A stretch of 64,000 nt of DNA from Marinomonas rhizomae (GCF_003315485.1 NZ_QNSE01000003.1:124001-188000), one strand, 5' to 3'. Shown: positions 20,313 to 29,457, counted from the stretch's first letter. The notes: generated by a model not told the origin, from the letters alone. Numbers and translations: made by a program.

Positions 20313-21479
20313 TTACAAGTAGTATGACGCTAAAGGTGGGAAGCCATTAAACTCTACCGCACTATAGGTTGTTGTGTATGCGCCAGTTGATAACCAGTAC
20401 ATACGATCGCCAATTGCCAAATTCAATGGCAGGCCATATTTGTAGTTTTCATACATAATGTCGGCGCTATCGCAGGTTGGCCCAGCGATAATGACTTCTT
20501 CTAATTCACCGCCTTTATCAACGTGAATCGGGTATTTGATCGATTCATCTAGGGTTTCAATTAAACCAGAGAATTTACCAACGTCTGTGAATACCCAGCG
20601 ATTTAGTGCTGTATGTGATTTACGAGAAATCAATACGACTTCGCTGACAAGTACACCAGCGTTCGAGATCAAAGAGCGACCCGGTTCTAGAATAATACGA
20701 GGCAAATCCGTGCCAAAATCTTCTTCTAAGAAGCGTGTGATTTCTTCTGCATAAGTGGCTAAGTCATTGGTGCGAGCAATGTAGTTTGCAGGGAACCCGC
20801 CTCCCATATTGATCATTTCTAATACGATACCATCTTCTTCTTTAAGGCGTTCAAAAATGACTTTCACACTAGCAATAGCAGCATCCCATGCGCCAATATC
20901 ACGTTGTTGAGAACCAACATGGAACGAGATGCCATAAGGTATTAAACCTAACTCTTTGGCAAGCACAAGCAAGTCCATCGCCATGTCAGGTCGGCAGCCG
21001 AACTTACGTGAAAGAGGCCAGTCAGCTGTCACAGTACCTTCTGTCAAAATACGAACATAAACACGTGAGCCGGGGGCGGCTTTTGCTATGTTGCGTAAGT
21101 CTGCTTCAGAATCAGTTGCAAACATGCGTACGCCTTTTTCATAAAAGTAACGCACATCTTTGGCTTTCTTGATGGTGTTGCCATAGCTAACTTGATCTGG
21201 TGAAATACCACCGATTGCAAATAGCTTATCCAATTCATAACGTGATGCCACATCAAAATTTGAGCCACGATCACGTAATAAAGTCAGAATTTCTGGCGCT
21301 GGGTTAGCTTTAATCGCGTAAAAAATATCAGCGACAGGAAAGCCTTTTGTTAGTTCTGTGTAGGCCTCATCGATAATATCTGTATCGATTACAACAAAAG
21401 GGGTGTCTTTGGTTTCTGCAAACGCTTTAAAACGGGCGAAACGCTCAGGTGTGTAGAAAGAATTGACGTCAGTAGTCAT
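20313..21479 (-). CDS. speC: Ornithine/lysine decarboxylase, fold type III
   Basis: PLP-dependent decarboxylase with the alanine-racemase-like barrel, the eukaryotic-type ODC family, making putrescine and/or cadaverine. The Schiff-base lysine is K57 (YAIKANP). HVGSQ, GGGFPANY, EPGRSLISNAG and the catalytic cysteine C336 in GPTCDSAD are all present. At 388 residues it is much shorter than E. coli SpeC, which belongs to a different fold. Specificity for ornithine versus lysine cannot be decided; bifunctional enzymes occur in this group. TAAGGAG lies about 10 bases before the ATG. A 250-base leader region precedes it. Confidence 0.9.
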   Translation of the reverse strand: MTTDVNSFYTPERFARFKAFAETKDTPFVVIDTDIIDEAYTELTKGFPVADIFYAIKANPAPEILTLLRDRGSNFDVASRYELDKLFAIGGISPDQVSYGNTIKKAKDVRYFYEKGVRMFATDSEADLRNIAKAAPGSRVYVRILTEGTVTADWPLSRKFGCRPDMAMDLLVLAKELGLIPYGISFHVGSQQRDIGAWDAAIASVKVIFERLKEEDGIVLEMINMGGGFPANYIARTNDLATYAEEITRFLEEDFGTDLPRIILEPGRSLISNAGVLVSEVVLISRKSHTALNRWVFTDVGKFSGLIETLDESIKYPIHVDKGGELEEVIIAGPTCDSADIMYENYKYGLPLNLAIGDRMYWLSTGAYTTTYSAVEFNGFPPLASYYL

Positions 21480-21693
21480 GGATTTAAGGCTCCTTAATTA
21501 TGCAAAACATAAACCGATTTAATAAGTAAACGCCTTTACCTTCTCCCGTCCTACTTATGGCTGTTACTTATCCGGCATTAGAGCCTTAAGCGACGAGCGC
21601 AGCAGTTGAAGCGGTGCGGATTATGTTCAGCAATGACGCGGGCGAAATTTAAGGTGCAAGAGGTCTTGGGTCAAGCGTTTTTTCATATTTTAG

Positions 21694-21722
21694 ATTAAAA
21701 AAAAGAGACTATAAAAGTCTCC
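21694..21722 (-). terminator. Intrinsic terminator after the YeeE/YedE pair
   Basis: On the minus strand, GGAGACT and AGTCTC arms around a short AT loop, followed by T8. It lies 13 bases after the YeeE stop. Confidence 0.82.
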
Positions 21723-21734
21723 GGATTTTTATAT

Positions 21735-22154
21735 CTATTTTTGCGTGATCCGAGTCTGAAAATAATGTAATCCACTACCTACAATTAAGGCGGCAACAAA
21801 GTAAAAGCCCTCACTTGGGTTATTAACTAAAGCGGTTAGTCCAGGTCCTGGACAATAGCCACTAATTCCCCAGCCGATGCCAAAAAGTGATGATCCAATA
21901 ATTAGTTTTGAGTCAATATGGCGCAGAGTGGGAACTTGCCATTTGCTGGCTAACATCGGAGCCATACGTTTTCGTTTTACAGCGTAACCAATCATACCGA
22001 CAGTAATGGCACTTGCCATGACAATGATTAAAGATGGGTTCCATTCACCGAAAATATCTAAGAAACCCAGCACCACTGTTGGGTTGGTCATTTCTGAAAA
22101 CGCTAGACCTAAGCCAAATAATAAACCCGCGGCGAGAGTAACAATTGCATACAT
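21735..22154 (-). CDS. YeeE/YedE family membrane protein, second half
   Basis: A 139-residue integral membrane protein with about four hydrophobic helices and the family motif GWGISGYCPGPGL, whose cysteine is conserved in thiosulfate/sulfur-compound importers of the TsuA/YeeE group. It pairs with the next upstream gene, which carries the other half of the transporter (GGGCTSGHGVCG). Split pairs of this sort occur in many proteobacteria, often with sulfide or persulfide metabolism genes. The substrate here is inferred only. The 10-base gap between the two genes implies one transcript. Confidence 0.85.
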   Translation of the reverse strand: MYAIVTLAAGLLFGLGLAFSEMTNPTVVLGFLDIFGEWNPSLIIVMASAITVGMIGYAVKRKRMAPMLASKWQVPTLRHIDSKLIIGSSLFGIGWGISGYCPGPGLTALVNNPSEGFYFVAALIVGSGLHYFQTRITQK

Positions 22155-22164
22155 TAGTTTTCTC

Positions 22165-22563
22165 CTAATTAAGAACAGCGACAGTAATTATAGCGGCAGC
22201 CATAAAAATTAAGGTTGCGATGATTGAACGGGGAGAAAGCCGTGATATACCACAAACACCGTGACCACTTGTACATCCACCGCCAAGTCGTGTTCCATAG
22301 CCGACGAGCAAGCCAGATACGATTAAAAGTATAGGGCTTCTAGTTTCAGGGAAGGCAACTGTTTTTTCGGTTAAAATGCCATAGGCACCACCACCGACAA
22401 TTAACCCTGCAATGAACAAGAAGGGCAAAAAACGTTCTTTGTTAAAAAGTAATTGAGATAATATTCCACTAATGCCAATCACTTTACCAATAGCAAGAAG
22501 GTAGATTGTGGCGGTTAGGCCTATTAGTAGACCCCCCGCGAGAGGGTTGAAAATGGTATCCAT
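22165..22563 (-). CDS. YeeE/YedE family membrane protein, first half
   Basis: About 132 residues with four hydrophobic helices and the conserved RLGGGCTSGHGVCGISRLSPRS motif region, the cysteine-bearing half of a YeeE/YedE sulfur-compound transporter. The ATG at 22563 is chosen because the protein then starts MDTIFNPLAGGLLIG, as in relatives, and AGAGAG lies upstream. An in-frame extension of 36 residues to 22671 is not membrane-like and is unlikely to be translated. The region upstream is very AT-rich with an imperfect inverted repeat. Confidence 0.82.
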   Translation of the reverse strand: MDTIFNPLAGGLLIGLTATIYLLAIGKVIGISGILSQLLFNKERFLPFLFIAGLIVGGGAYGILTEKTVAFPETRSPILLIVSGLLVGYGTRLGGGCTSGHGVCGISRLSPRSIIATLIFMAAAIITVAVLN

Positions 22564-22579
22564 AATTGGGGCTCTCTCA

Positions 22580-22608
22580 TTAATATAAGTATATTCTAAT
22601 ATATATTC
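22580..22608 (-). promoter_or_regulatory. AT-rich imperfect palindrome upstream of the YeeE/YedE pair
   Basis: The stretch just upstream of the start carries repeated ATTA/TAAT and ATAT blocks in imperfect inverted order. Persulfide-sensing ArsR repressors (BigR/SqrR type) bind AT-rich palindromes ahead of such operons, but no regulator gene is adjacent, so this is only a candidate operator. Confidence 0.25.
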
Positions 22609-22741
22609 ATGAGAAAAGTCTAATATAAAGTAAGAAACGCAACCCTGTCTTTTGTTTGTTGAGAGTTCCACAGTCTTTACCTATTGCCTAGAGGATATTA
22701 AAAGGCTCTCATTGTATTCTTATGGCATTAAGGAGTAGTAA

Positions 22742-23212
22742 ATGAACGATTTGTGGCTGGGTGCTGGCATTGGTGAGGCTGATTATGTGTTTGTTTTGCC
22801 AAATAAGCCCGTTTTACCCAGGTTTTTTGATACGTCATTTTTAAATAGGCCTAATGTCTCTTTATTAATTGAACTAAATGGTAATCATTGGCGTAAAATC
22901 TTTACTATCATGGCAAAGTTGACGGCGCCTCGTTATGATTCGTGGAAATCATTCCGTGATAAAGAGTTACTAACCAAAGTGGGGATCGCCTTTTCTCTAG
23001 ATCAACTGCATGATTACGAAGGCTTGGTTTTTGTTGTTGGTAATACATTTAGGGATGAGCTACCAGTTGATTCTTCTGCACACAAAGTAGGTAACGTACA
23101 TACTTCATTTGTGTACCCACCGTATGTTTGGTGTCCATATTTAGATTACCGACAATTCCCTAATACCTTAATTGAAGCTCTACGCGAGTATATTTTGGAG
23201 AAAAAATGTTAA
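22742..23212 (+). CDS. Conserved hypothetical protein, 156 residues (possibly DUF6942)
   Basis: I do not recognise a function. It is a soluble protein with a hydrophobic beta-like start (DYVFVLPNKPVLPRFF), a central helical part, and an aromatic-rich C-terminal half (SFVYPPYVWCPYLDYRQFP) typical of a compact globular fold. It may match DUF6942, from memory only. TAAGGAG precedes the ATG. The last seven bases overlap the start of the TerB gene, so the two are co-translated and may act together. Confidence 0.65.
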   Translation: MNDLWLGAGIGEADYVFVLPNKPVLPRFFDTSFLNRPNVSLLIELNGNHWRKIFTIMAKLTAPRYDSWKSFRDKELLTKVGIAFSLDQLHDYEGLVFVVGNTFRDELPVDSSAHKVGNVHTSFVYPPYVWCPYLDYRQFPNTLIEALREYILEKKC

Positions 23213-23652
23213 ACGCTTTAAAAAGTCTTTTTAGTTTTCCTGTAGAGCAGGGTGAGCAAATATCTTATCAGAAAGCTGTGGCTGCTCTACTCATGGAAGT
23301 GATGCTGGCTGACAATGAAATTAATGAGATGGAAGTAAATCAAGTTAAGCGTTTTCTTCGTGAGGTGAGTGAGTTGGGAGATGATATAGATATTCTCTAC
23401 GAGGAAGCTCGAACAGGTGTAGATGCTGCTAACGACCTTTATCAATTCACTAAGGTGATTAACGAAACGGCAAATTTAGAGCAGAAGATGTTACTTTTAA
23501 AAGCTCTGTGGCGTGTTGCCCTTGCTGATGGTGATATTGACTCATATGAAGATCATCGTATCCGCACTATTAGTGAATTGCTATTTATGCCTCACTCTGA
23601 ATTTATTCAAGCAAAATTATTTGTCTTGGACGAGATGAAAACCGATAAATGA
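23206..23652 (+). CDS. TerB family protein
   Basis: A 148-residue all-helical protein with the two repeated acidic segments of the TerB/TerB-like fold (LLMEVMLADNEINEMEV and LWRVALADGDIDSYED), which can bind metal. Despite the tellurite name, isolated TerB proteins of this kind have no demonstrated resistance role. The start overlaps the preceding gene and GGAG lies 7 bases upstream. A strong terminator follows. Confidence 0.85.
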   Translation: MLNALKSLFSFPVEQGEQISYQKAVAALLMEVMLADNEINEMEVNQVKRFLREVSELGDDIDILYEEARTGVDAANDLYQFTKVINETANLEQKMLLLKALWRVALADGDIDSYEDHRIRTISELLFMPHSEFIQAKLFVLDEMKTDK

Positions 23653-23656
23653 GAAG

Positions 23657-23687
23657 CAAAAAAAACGCGGCCATTGCCGCGTTTTTT
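23657..23687. terminator. Bidirectional terminator between TerB and sodB
   Basis: Stem AACGCGGC and GCCGCGTT around CATT, flanked by A and T runs. It lies between convergent genes. Confidence 0.87.
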
Positions 23688-23721
23688 GACTGGTCTTACT
23701 CAACTATTTATATAAATAGAA

Positions 23722-24306
23722 TCAAGCTGAGAAATTTGCTGCCGCAAATTCCCAGTTAGCTAGCGCCCAGAAACCTTTTAGGTAGTCAGGGCGAACATTG
23801 CGGTAATCAATGTAGTAAGCATGCTCCCAAAGGTCCACAGTAATGATAGCTGTTTGACCGTTTGTCATTGGCGTTGCTGCATTACTTGTGTTTACGATCT
23901 CTAGAGAGCCGTCAGCATTTTTAACTAGCCAAGTCCAGCTAGAGCCAAAGTTGTTAACCGCTTTGTCATTAAATGCGGCTTGGAATTCTGCAAAAGAACC
24001 CCATTTCGCATTAATTGCTTCTGCTAAAGCGCCTGTTGGTTCGCCGCCGCCGTTAGGATTTAGGCTATTCCAAAAGAAAGTGTGGTTCCAGATTTGCGCT
24101 GCGTTATTGAAAACAGGGCCAGCTGGAGCAGATGCAATGATCTCTTCAAGTGTTTTATTTTCGTATTCAGAACCAGGAACTAAGCCGTTTAATTTGACAA
24201 CATAAGTGTTGTGATGCTTGCCATGATGGTATTCAAGCGTCTCAACAGACATATGAGGCTCTAGTGCATCTTTAGCATAAGGAAGAGCGGGTAATTCAAA
24301 AGCCAT
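23722..24306 (-). CDS. sodB: Iron superoxide dismutase
   Basis: A 194-residue Fe/Mn superoxide dismutase. Metal ligands correspond to H27 (EYHHGKHH), the His in WNHTFFW near 75, and Asp and His in DLWEHAYYIDY near 157 and 161. The FNNAAQIWNHTFFWNSL stretch and overall similarity to E. coli SodB favour iron over manganese; metal preference is inferred. It is cytoplasmic, without a signal peptide. AGGAG lies upstream of the ATG. Monocistronic. Confidence 0.95.
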   Translation of the reverse strand: MAFELPALPYAKDALEPHMSVETLEYHHGKHHNTYVVKLNGLVPGSEYENKTLEEIIASAPAGPVFNNAAQIWNHTFFWNSLNPNGGGEPTGALAEAINAKWGSFAEFQAAFNDKAVNNFGSSWTWLVKNADGSLEIVNTSNAATPMTNGQTAIITVDLWEHAYYIDYRNVRPDYLKGFWALANWEFAAANFSA

Positions 24307-24464
24307 TTCAATTCTCCTTGCTTTTAATTAACGAAAAATGCTTGTTATCAAGCAGTTAATGGTGCTTATATAGTAGCACTGAACAACTGAAGATAATATT
24401 CTTTAGCCTTGTTCACCGAAGAATTTCCATAATTTCTATTAATAGCGACTATATAAGATTTTCC

Positions 24465-25388
24465 ATGCGTAGAGACGATGATGTTGAGATCCCAAGCCTG
24501 ACTCTGGATCAAGATGAAGTCAGCGACAGAAGGCCACAAGGTGCGACAGCACAAAAAGGTCACACTAACCCCACCCCTGCCAAACCAGCTCATGCACCGA
24601 CAGTTGTCCATAAGAAGCCTAATTTAGCGGGTATTTATATTTTGTTAATTCTCATATTAATGGCTTCTGCGGGTGCTGGGTATTGGTTATGGCAGCAAAA
24701 TATGCAGCTTCGTAATGAGCTGTATGGTGCGAAAAGCGAAATAAAAAATTTAGATCACCAGCTGCTGGCTGCGGATGTTTCGGCTAATAAGCAAGGTGAA
24801 ACCCTAGAAGAAACACTAAAAAATCACGAGAGTGAAATTCGCAAGCTCTGGGGTGTTGCTTATGACACCAATAGAAAATCAATAGCGAGCAATGATGCTG
24901 CTATTGACGAACTCCAGAAAAAACTGACGTCGTTACGAGATACTATTTCGACTCAATCTAAACGAATTGCAGTGCAAGCTGAAGCGTTTAATGAGGTTGA
25001 AGCTGGATATAATAAACTTGTTCCTTCTGTGGCTTCTATTGAAGAAACAGTAAAGGCTGTTGAATTAACACAGAAAGATCAAGCAACACGACTGCAATCA
25101 TCTGAAAAGCAAATCCTTGCCCAAGCGGGACAGAATGAGGCACAAGCTTTGAGTCTTGATCAAGTTTTACAGGATCTAAGCGCTCTACAGAAAAAAGTGG
25201 CCGCCATAGAAAAGCGTTCTGCAGGGGCCAGTTCTACAGATGTGGCTAATATCCAAGATACTTTAGAAAAGCATCAAGATGCTATTAACTCAAGTGATGC
25301 TTTTAGGACTCAGGTGAACGGTGAAATTATTCGCCTTCGTAAGCAGATTAATCAGCTTATGTTAGAGCAGCAATTTAACTCTCAGTAA
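24465..25388 (+). CDS. Single-pass membrane protein with periplasmic coiled coil
   Basis: A 307-residue protein I cannot name. Residues 1-48 are acidic then proline-rich and cytoplasmic. One transmembrane helix lies near 54-74 (GIYILLILILMASAGAGYWLW). The rest is heptad-rich helix (QLRNELYGAKSEIKNLDHQ, AIDELQKKLTSLRDTIS), which should project into the periplasm. No ribosome-binding site is visible before the ATG. A TATAAG element ends 7 bases before it, so a leaderless transcript is possible. It is divergent from sodB and has its own terminator. Confidence 0.7.
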   Translation: MRRDDDVEIPSLTLDQDEVSDRRPQGATAQKGHTNPTPAKPAHAPTVVHKKPNLAGIYILLILILMASAGAGYWLWQQNMQLRNELYGAKSEIKNLDHQLLAADVSANKQGETLEETLKNHESEIRKLWGVAYDTNRKSIASNDAAIDELQKKLTSLRDTISTQSKRIAVQAEAFNEVEAGYNKLVPSVASIEETVKAVELTQKDQATRLQSSEKQILAQAGQNEAQALSLDQVLQDLSALQKKVAAIEKRSAGASSTDVANIQDTLEKHQDAINSSDAFRTQVNGEIIRLRKQINQLMLEQQFNSQ

Positions 25389-25403
25389 ATTCCTTCTGAT
25401 CTA

Positions 25404-25436
25404 ACAAAAAAGGCCGATATCTCGGCCTTTTTTTGT
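25404..25436 (+). terminator. Intrinsic terminator after the coiled-coil membrane protein gene
   Basis: Stem AAAGGCCGA / TCGGCCTTT with a T7 tail. Confidence 0.85.
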
Positions 25437-25552
25437 TTTTAATATGGTCAGTATTTCATTCTTAAAAAACCATCCAGTGACTTGTATAAAGGTTTTACTT
25501 ATAAAGCTTTTTTAATATGCATATTCTACTAAAGTCTAAATGTGGTGCTTTT

Positions 25553-25574
25553 TATAACCTAAAGGCATGTTATA
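25553..25574 (+). promoter_or_regulatory. Inverted repeat upstream of cysDN
   Basis: TATAAC and GTTATA arms separated by 10 bases, 42 bases before cysD. Sulfate-assimilation operons are usually under CysB control, but CysB sites are poorly defined, so this is only a candidate regulatory or promoter element. Confidence 0.25.
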
Positions 25575-25615
25575 GTTCAAAAAATGCTGAAGCCTGACAA
25601 CAGAGATGGGAAATT

Positions 25616-26521
25616 ATGACAGAGGCAAGACTTACTCACTTAAAACAGCTAGAAGCCGAAAGTATTCACATTATACGCGAAGTTGCTGCTGAATTTGATA
25701 ACCCAGTAATGCTTTACTCCATTGGTAAGGACTCAGCAGTAATGCTGCATCTTGCTATGAAAGCATTTTACCCTGGCAAACCGCCGTTTCCCCTAATGCA
25801 TGTGGATACTGGTTGGAAATTTAAAGAAATGATCAGTTTTCGTGATGAATTGGTTGCTAAGCTTGGTTTGGAACTTATTGTTCACCAGAATCAGGAAGGG
25901 ATTGATCAAGGCATTGGTCCATTTACTCATGGTAGTTCAAAGCATACTGATGTAATGAAAACTCAGGGACTTAAGCAAGCCTTAGATAAATATGGTTTTG
26001 ATGCTGCTTTTGGTGGTGCACGCCGAGATGAAGAGAAATCTCGTGCAAAAGAGCGAGTTTACTCTTTCCGTGATAAACAGCATCGCTGGGATCCAAAAAA
26101 TCAGCGCCCAGAGTTGTGGAATATCTATAACGGAAAAGTGAATAAAGGTGAGAGCATTCGTGTTTTTCCATTATCAAACTGGACTGAGCTGGATATTTGG
26201 CAATACATTTATTTGGAAAGCATTCCTATTGTTCCTCTTTATTTTTCTGCGAAACGTCCAGTGCTTGAGCGTGATGGTACTTTGATCATGGTTGATGATG
26301 AGCGTATGCCTCTAAACGGTGAAGTGCCTGAGATGAAATCTGTACGCTTCCGCACACTAGGTTGCTACCCATTGACAGGAGCGGTTGAATCTGAAGCGGC
26401 ATCTTTACCTGAAATTATTCAGGAAATGTTGCTGACAAAAAGTTCAGAACGTCAAGGGCGAATGATTGACCATGATTCATCCGGGTCAATGGAAGAGAAG
26501 AAGAAACAAGGCTATTTCTAA
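25616..26521 (+). CDS. cysD: Sulfate adenylyltransferase subunit 2
   Basis: The catalytic subunit of ATP sulfurylase, which makes adenosine 5'-phosphosulfate from sulfate and ATP. A PAPS-reductase-like fold with the modified P-loop [16 protein letters not shown] near residue 33, then [12 protein letters not shown] and [21 protein letters not shown], all typical. 301 residues is the normal length. It is followed 18 bases later by cysN, its GTPase partner. GGGAAAT precedes the ATG. Confidence 0.97.
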   Translation: MTEARLTHLKQLEAESIHIIREVAAEFDNPVMLYSIGKDSAVMLHLAMKAFYPGKPPFPLMHVDTGWKFKEMISFRDELVAKLGLELIVHQNQEGIDQGIGPFTHGSSKHTDVMKTQGLKQALDKYGFDAAFGGARRDEEKSRAKERVYSFRDKQHRWDPKNQRPELWNIYNGKVNKGESIRVFPLSNWTELDIWQYIYLESIPIVPLYFSAKRPVLERDGTLIMVDDERMPLNGEVPEMKSVRFRTLGCYPLTGAVESEAASLPEIIQEMLLTKSSERQGRMIDHDSSGSMEEKKKQGYF

Positions 26522-26539
26522 GTTTGGAGTAAAGAAAGA

Positions 26540-28153
26540 ATGTCTCACCAATCAGAATTGATCAGCCAAGACATACTTGGTTATTTGAAACAGCATGAAG
26601 AAAAAGACTTATTACGTCTTCTTACTTGCGGCAATGTCGATGATGGAAAAAGTACATTAATCGGTCGTTTGCTTCATGATTCCAAGTTGATTTATGAAGA
26701 TCACTTGGATGCTGTGAAGCGCGACAGTAAAAAGTCTGGTACCCAGGGGGAAGAAGTAGATCTCGCTTTGCTAGTTGATGGTCTTCAAGCTGAGCGAGAG
26801 CAGGGCATCACTATCGATGTGGCCTATCGCTATTTCTCTACTGAGAAGCGTAAATTTATTATCGCGGACACACCAGGTCATGAACAATACACTCGTAACA
26901 TGGCAACCGGTGCATCCACTTGTGATCTTGCTATTATCTTGATTGATGCGCGCTACGGCGTGCAAACTCAGACCCGTCGCCACAGCTATATTGCTTCGCT
27001 ATTGGGTATTAAACATGTTGTGGTTGCTATTAATAAAATGGACTTGGTCGATTTTTCTGAAGCAACATTTAATCAGATAAAAAATGACTACCTTAAGTTT
27101 GTTGATCAACTTGGTGATCGCAAACCTGAAGATATTCATTTTGTGCCAATGTCGGCGCTACGTGGTGATAATGTAGTAAATGCCTCTGAAAGCATGCCTT
27201 GGTATCAAGGTGCTCCATTGATGTCTATTTTGGAAATGGTGCAAATAAATCGTGATGTTAAACGTGACGCTTTTCGTTTTCCAGTTCAATATGTCAATCG
27301 CCCTAATTTAGATTTTCGTGGTTTCTCCGGCACAATTGCTGCCGGAGCAGTGAAGCCAGGAGATCAAGTGGTAGCTTTGCCTTCAGGCAAGACCTCTACT
27401 GTTGATAGAATTGTGACATTTGATGGTGATCTAGAAGCGGCAAAAGCAGGCCAAGCTGTCACTATTACCTTAAAGGACGAAATAGATATTAGTCGTGGCG
27501 GTATGCTTGCTCATGTTGGTCAACAGCCGCTAATCGCGACTACACTTCGCTCTTCTATTGTTTGGATGGCTGACCACCCACTGGTTCCCGGCAAACTCTA
27601 TGACTTTAAGTTAGGAACGCAAACTGTTCCCGGTAAAGTGCATCACTTTAATCATCGTATTGATGTTAACACGCTTGAAGTGAGTAAAATTGATGCTTTG
27701 GAACTGAATGGCATTGGCGATGCGGTTATTCAGTTTGATGCTCCTGTTGCATTTGATGAATACACGGATAGTCGTTTTACTGGCGCTTTGATTATCATTG
27801 ATCGTTTGACCAATGTAACAGTTGGCGCTGGCATGGTTGAAGAAGCTGTTGCTGAACTTGACCATGACACAATTGTTAGTGCAGAAGACCGTGCGGCGCG
27901 ACTTGGTCAAAAGCCAGCTGTCATTGCATTGGCTGATAGCATTTTGCAACAAGGTAATGCGCTTGAGCGCTTATTGTTACGTCAAGGTGTTGTGGCCTTG
28001 GTTAAGGCTGATGCTACGGCGCAAGAAGCGGCATTAATTCGTCAAACAGGAGTGGCTTTCTTAGTAGCTGATGTCACAATTGCTGACTCTCAAATTACAG
28101 AATCCTCATTGGATGAAGCGGTAGAGTTGATTGTAGAAAGTATTCAGTTATAG
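26540..28153 (+). CDS. cysN: Sulfate adenylyltransferase subunit 1, with degenerate C-terminal extension
   Basis: EF-Tu-like GTPase that drives APS synthesis with CysD. G motifs: GNVDDGKST (31-39), [13 protein letters not shown] near 112, NKMDLVDF. The protein is 537 residues, about 60 more than E. coli CysN. From residue 456 it reads [20 protein letters not shown], which aligns with the linker and start of the APS-kinase part of fused CysNC proteins, but the GxxGxGKS P-loop is lost and only about 80 residues remain. I infer a vestige of a former CysC fusion, so a separate APS kinase should exist elsewhere. A terminator follows. Confidence 0.95.
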   Translation: MSHQSELISQDILGYLKQHEEKDLLRLLTCGNVDDGKSTLIGRLLHDSKLIYEDHLDAVKRDSKKSGTQGEEVDLALLVDGLQAEREQGITIDVAYRYFSTEKRKFIIADTPGHEQYTRNMATGASTCDLAIILIDARYGVQTQTRRHSYIASLLGIKHVVVAINKMDLVDFSEATFNQIKNDYLKFVDQLGDRKPEDIHFVPMSALRGDNVVNASESMPWYQGAPLMSILEMVQINRDVKRDAFRFPVQYVNRPNLDFRGFSGTIAAGAVKPGDQVVALPSGKTSTVDRIVTFDGDLEAAKAGQAVTITLKDEIDISRGGMLAHVGQQPLIATTLRSSIVWMADHPLVPGKLYDFKLGTQTVPGKVHHFNHRIDVNTLEVSKIDALELNGIGDAVIQFDAPVAFDEYTDSRFTGALIIIDRLTNVTVGAGMVEEAVAELDHDTIVSAEDRAARLGQKPAVIALADSILQQGNALERLLLRQGVVALVKADATAQEAALIRQTGVAFLVADVTIADSQITESSLDEAVELIVESIQL

Positions 28154-28168
28154 CCCGTGATAAAATAT

Positions 28169-28198
28169 AAAAAACCAGCTCATTGAGCTGGTTTTTTG
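28169..28198. terminator. Bidirectional terminator between cysN and the siderophore-interacting protein gene
   Basis: Perfect stem AAAAAACCAGCTCA / TGAGCTGGTTTTTT with almost no loop bases between the arms (ATT/GAG pairing), flanked by A and T runs. It lies between convergent genes. Confidence 0.85.
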
Positions 28199-28217
28199 TT
28201 TTTGAATCGCAGATTCT

Positions 28218-28958
28218 TTAAGCCGCTGTTTCTGTGTCTATTCGTTTGACTTCTTTGTGCTGGTCTTCATTACTACCTAATTTCCAGTAGCTAGAGATAT
28301 AGAAATTTTCTTTTTCTACCTTTACGTCATTTTTAAAAAAAGCACGCAATGTTTTCATGCCACTGAATTCACACGCGGCCCAAACAGATACGCTGCCCTC
28401 AAGCCATGATAGTGACTGTATTTGACTCAGCAGCAAATTAGAGCTTTCTCCTGGGTGAGGGTTTACAACCCATTTTAGCTCAATGCCTTCAGGGTGCTTT
28501 AAAGGCTGAATGTCTTCCTCAGACATAACTTCAAGTATCGCATACCCTTTTGCGTCCATAGGTAGCTTTTCAAGGTTGACACTAATAGCCGGCAGGGCCG
28601 TCATGTCTCCCACGAAGATTTGCCAGTCCGTAGATTCTTCAATTAGTTTTTTGGGACCTGGGCCTCCCACTAAAATGGTGTCATTAGGTTGAGTTTGTTT
28701 AGCCCATGTTGACGCGGGGCCGCCATCGTCATGCAATACAAAATCAATGTCTATTTCATTGGCGCGTTGGTTGCGAATTGTATAAGTTCGTATTAATGGC
28801 TTTTGTTCTGCTTTTGGGAATATTAGTTTTACATAGCCACTTTCTTGGTCGGCTGGGATGGTTTGTATATTGTTGCCACCCAGTGTTATTCGTAACATGT
28901 TTGTCGTTATAAAGGATTTTCTAATAACTGTTAGTTCGCGTGGTTGTGGTTTGCTCAT
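28218..28958 (-). CDS. Siderophore-interacting protein (flavin-dependent ferric reductase)
   Basis: A 246-residue SIP/ViuB-like protein: an N-terminal FAD-binding barrel (KLIFPKAEQKPLIRTYTIRN, with RTYTIR the flavin-contact motif) and a C-terminal NAD(P)H-binding part (FVGDMTALPAISVNLE, VWAACEFSGMKTLRAFF). Members reduce ferric siderophores in the cytoplasm to release iron. TAGGAG overlaps the stop codon of the upstream MarR gene, so the two are in one operon. A Fur-like box before MarR fits iron control. Confidence 0.9.
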   Translation of the reverse strand: MSKPQPRELTVIRKSFITTNMLRITLGGNNIQTIPADQESGYVKLIFPKAEQKPLIRTYTIRNQRANEIDIDFVLHDDGGPASTWAKQTQPNDTILVGGPGPKKLIEESTDWQIFVGDMTALPAISVNLEKLPMDAKGYAILEVMSEEDIQPLKHPEGIELKWVVNPHPGESSNLLLSQIQSLSWLEGSVSVWAACEFSGMKTLRAFFKNDVKVEKENFYISSYWKLGSNEDQHKEVKRIDTETAA

Positions 28959-28967
28959 TGTTAACTC

Positions 28968-29414
28968 CTAACCGTGATTATCGCAAAACGGGGACTGATT
29001 AAGGTTATTCACCATTATTTCCGAGATGTGTATAAAGTCTTCTATCTGTTGATCTGTTAAGTTCTGCGTCATATTCTGGGCTGCAACTCGATCCAACATC
29101 GTAATTCTGGTCAATAATTCTGAGCCACGCTTTGTGAGACTCAATAATTGGCTGCGATGGTTGTCTGGGCTCCGAATTTTTTCAACGTAACCTGAACTAA
29201 CTAGCTCTTTTAATACTCGAGTAATTTGAGATTTATCAAGTGAAAGTCTATCTGCAATGTCTTTGGCGCTGCAGTTTGTAATTTTATTGATGCATTTAAG
29301 TGAACGAATATGGCTAACAGGAATTAAGATACCCGATTTAGCCGCCGTTTCGCGAACTTGATGTCGGTAGTGATGCATTAATTTGTGGAGCGACTCGCCA
29401 ATGTTTTCTTTCAT
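28968..29414 (-). CDS. MarR family transcriptional regulator
   Basis: A 148-residue winged-helix protein. The recognition region is CSAKDIADRLSLDKSQITRVLKELVSSGYVEK, followed by the wing SPDNHRSQLLSLTKRG. It lies nine bases upstream of the siderophore-interacting protein gene and probably regulates that operon; ligand unknown. A Fur-like box lies 29 bases upstream of the ATG. Confidence 0.88.
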   Translation of the reverse strand: MKENIGESLHKLMHHYRHQVRETAAKSGILIPVSHIRSLKCINKITNCSAKDIADRLSLDKSQITRVLKELVSSGYVEKIRSPDNHRSQLLSLTKRGSELLTRITMLDRVAAQNMTQNLTDQQIEDFIHISEIMVNNLNQSPFCDNHG

Positions 29415-29442
29415 TCAGCCTTCTTAAATTTGATAATTCATT

Positions 29443-29457
29443 TGAGAATCGTTATCA
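29443..29457 (-). promoter_or_regulatory. Putative Fur box
   Basis: TGAGAATCGTTATCA fits the 7-1-7 Fur consensus TGATAATNATTATCA at 12 of 14 informative positions. It lies upstream of the MarR and siderophore-interacting protein operon on the minus strand, where iron-responsive repression makes sense. Confidence 0.65.
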
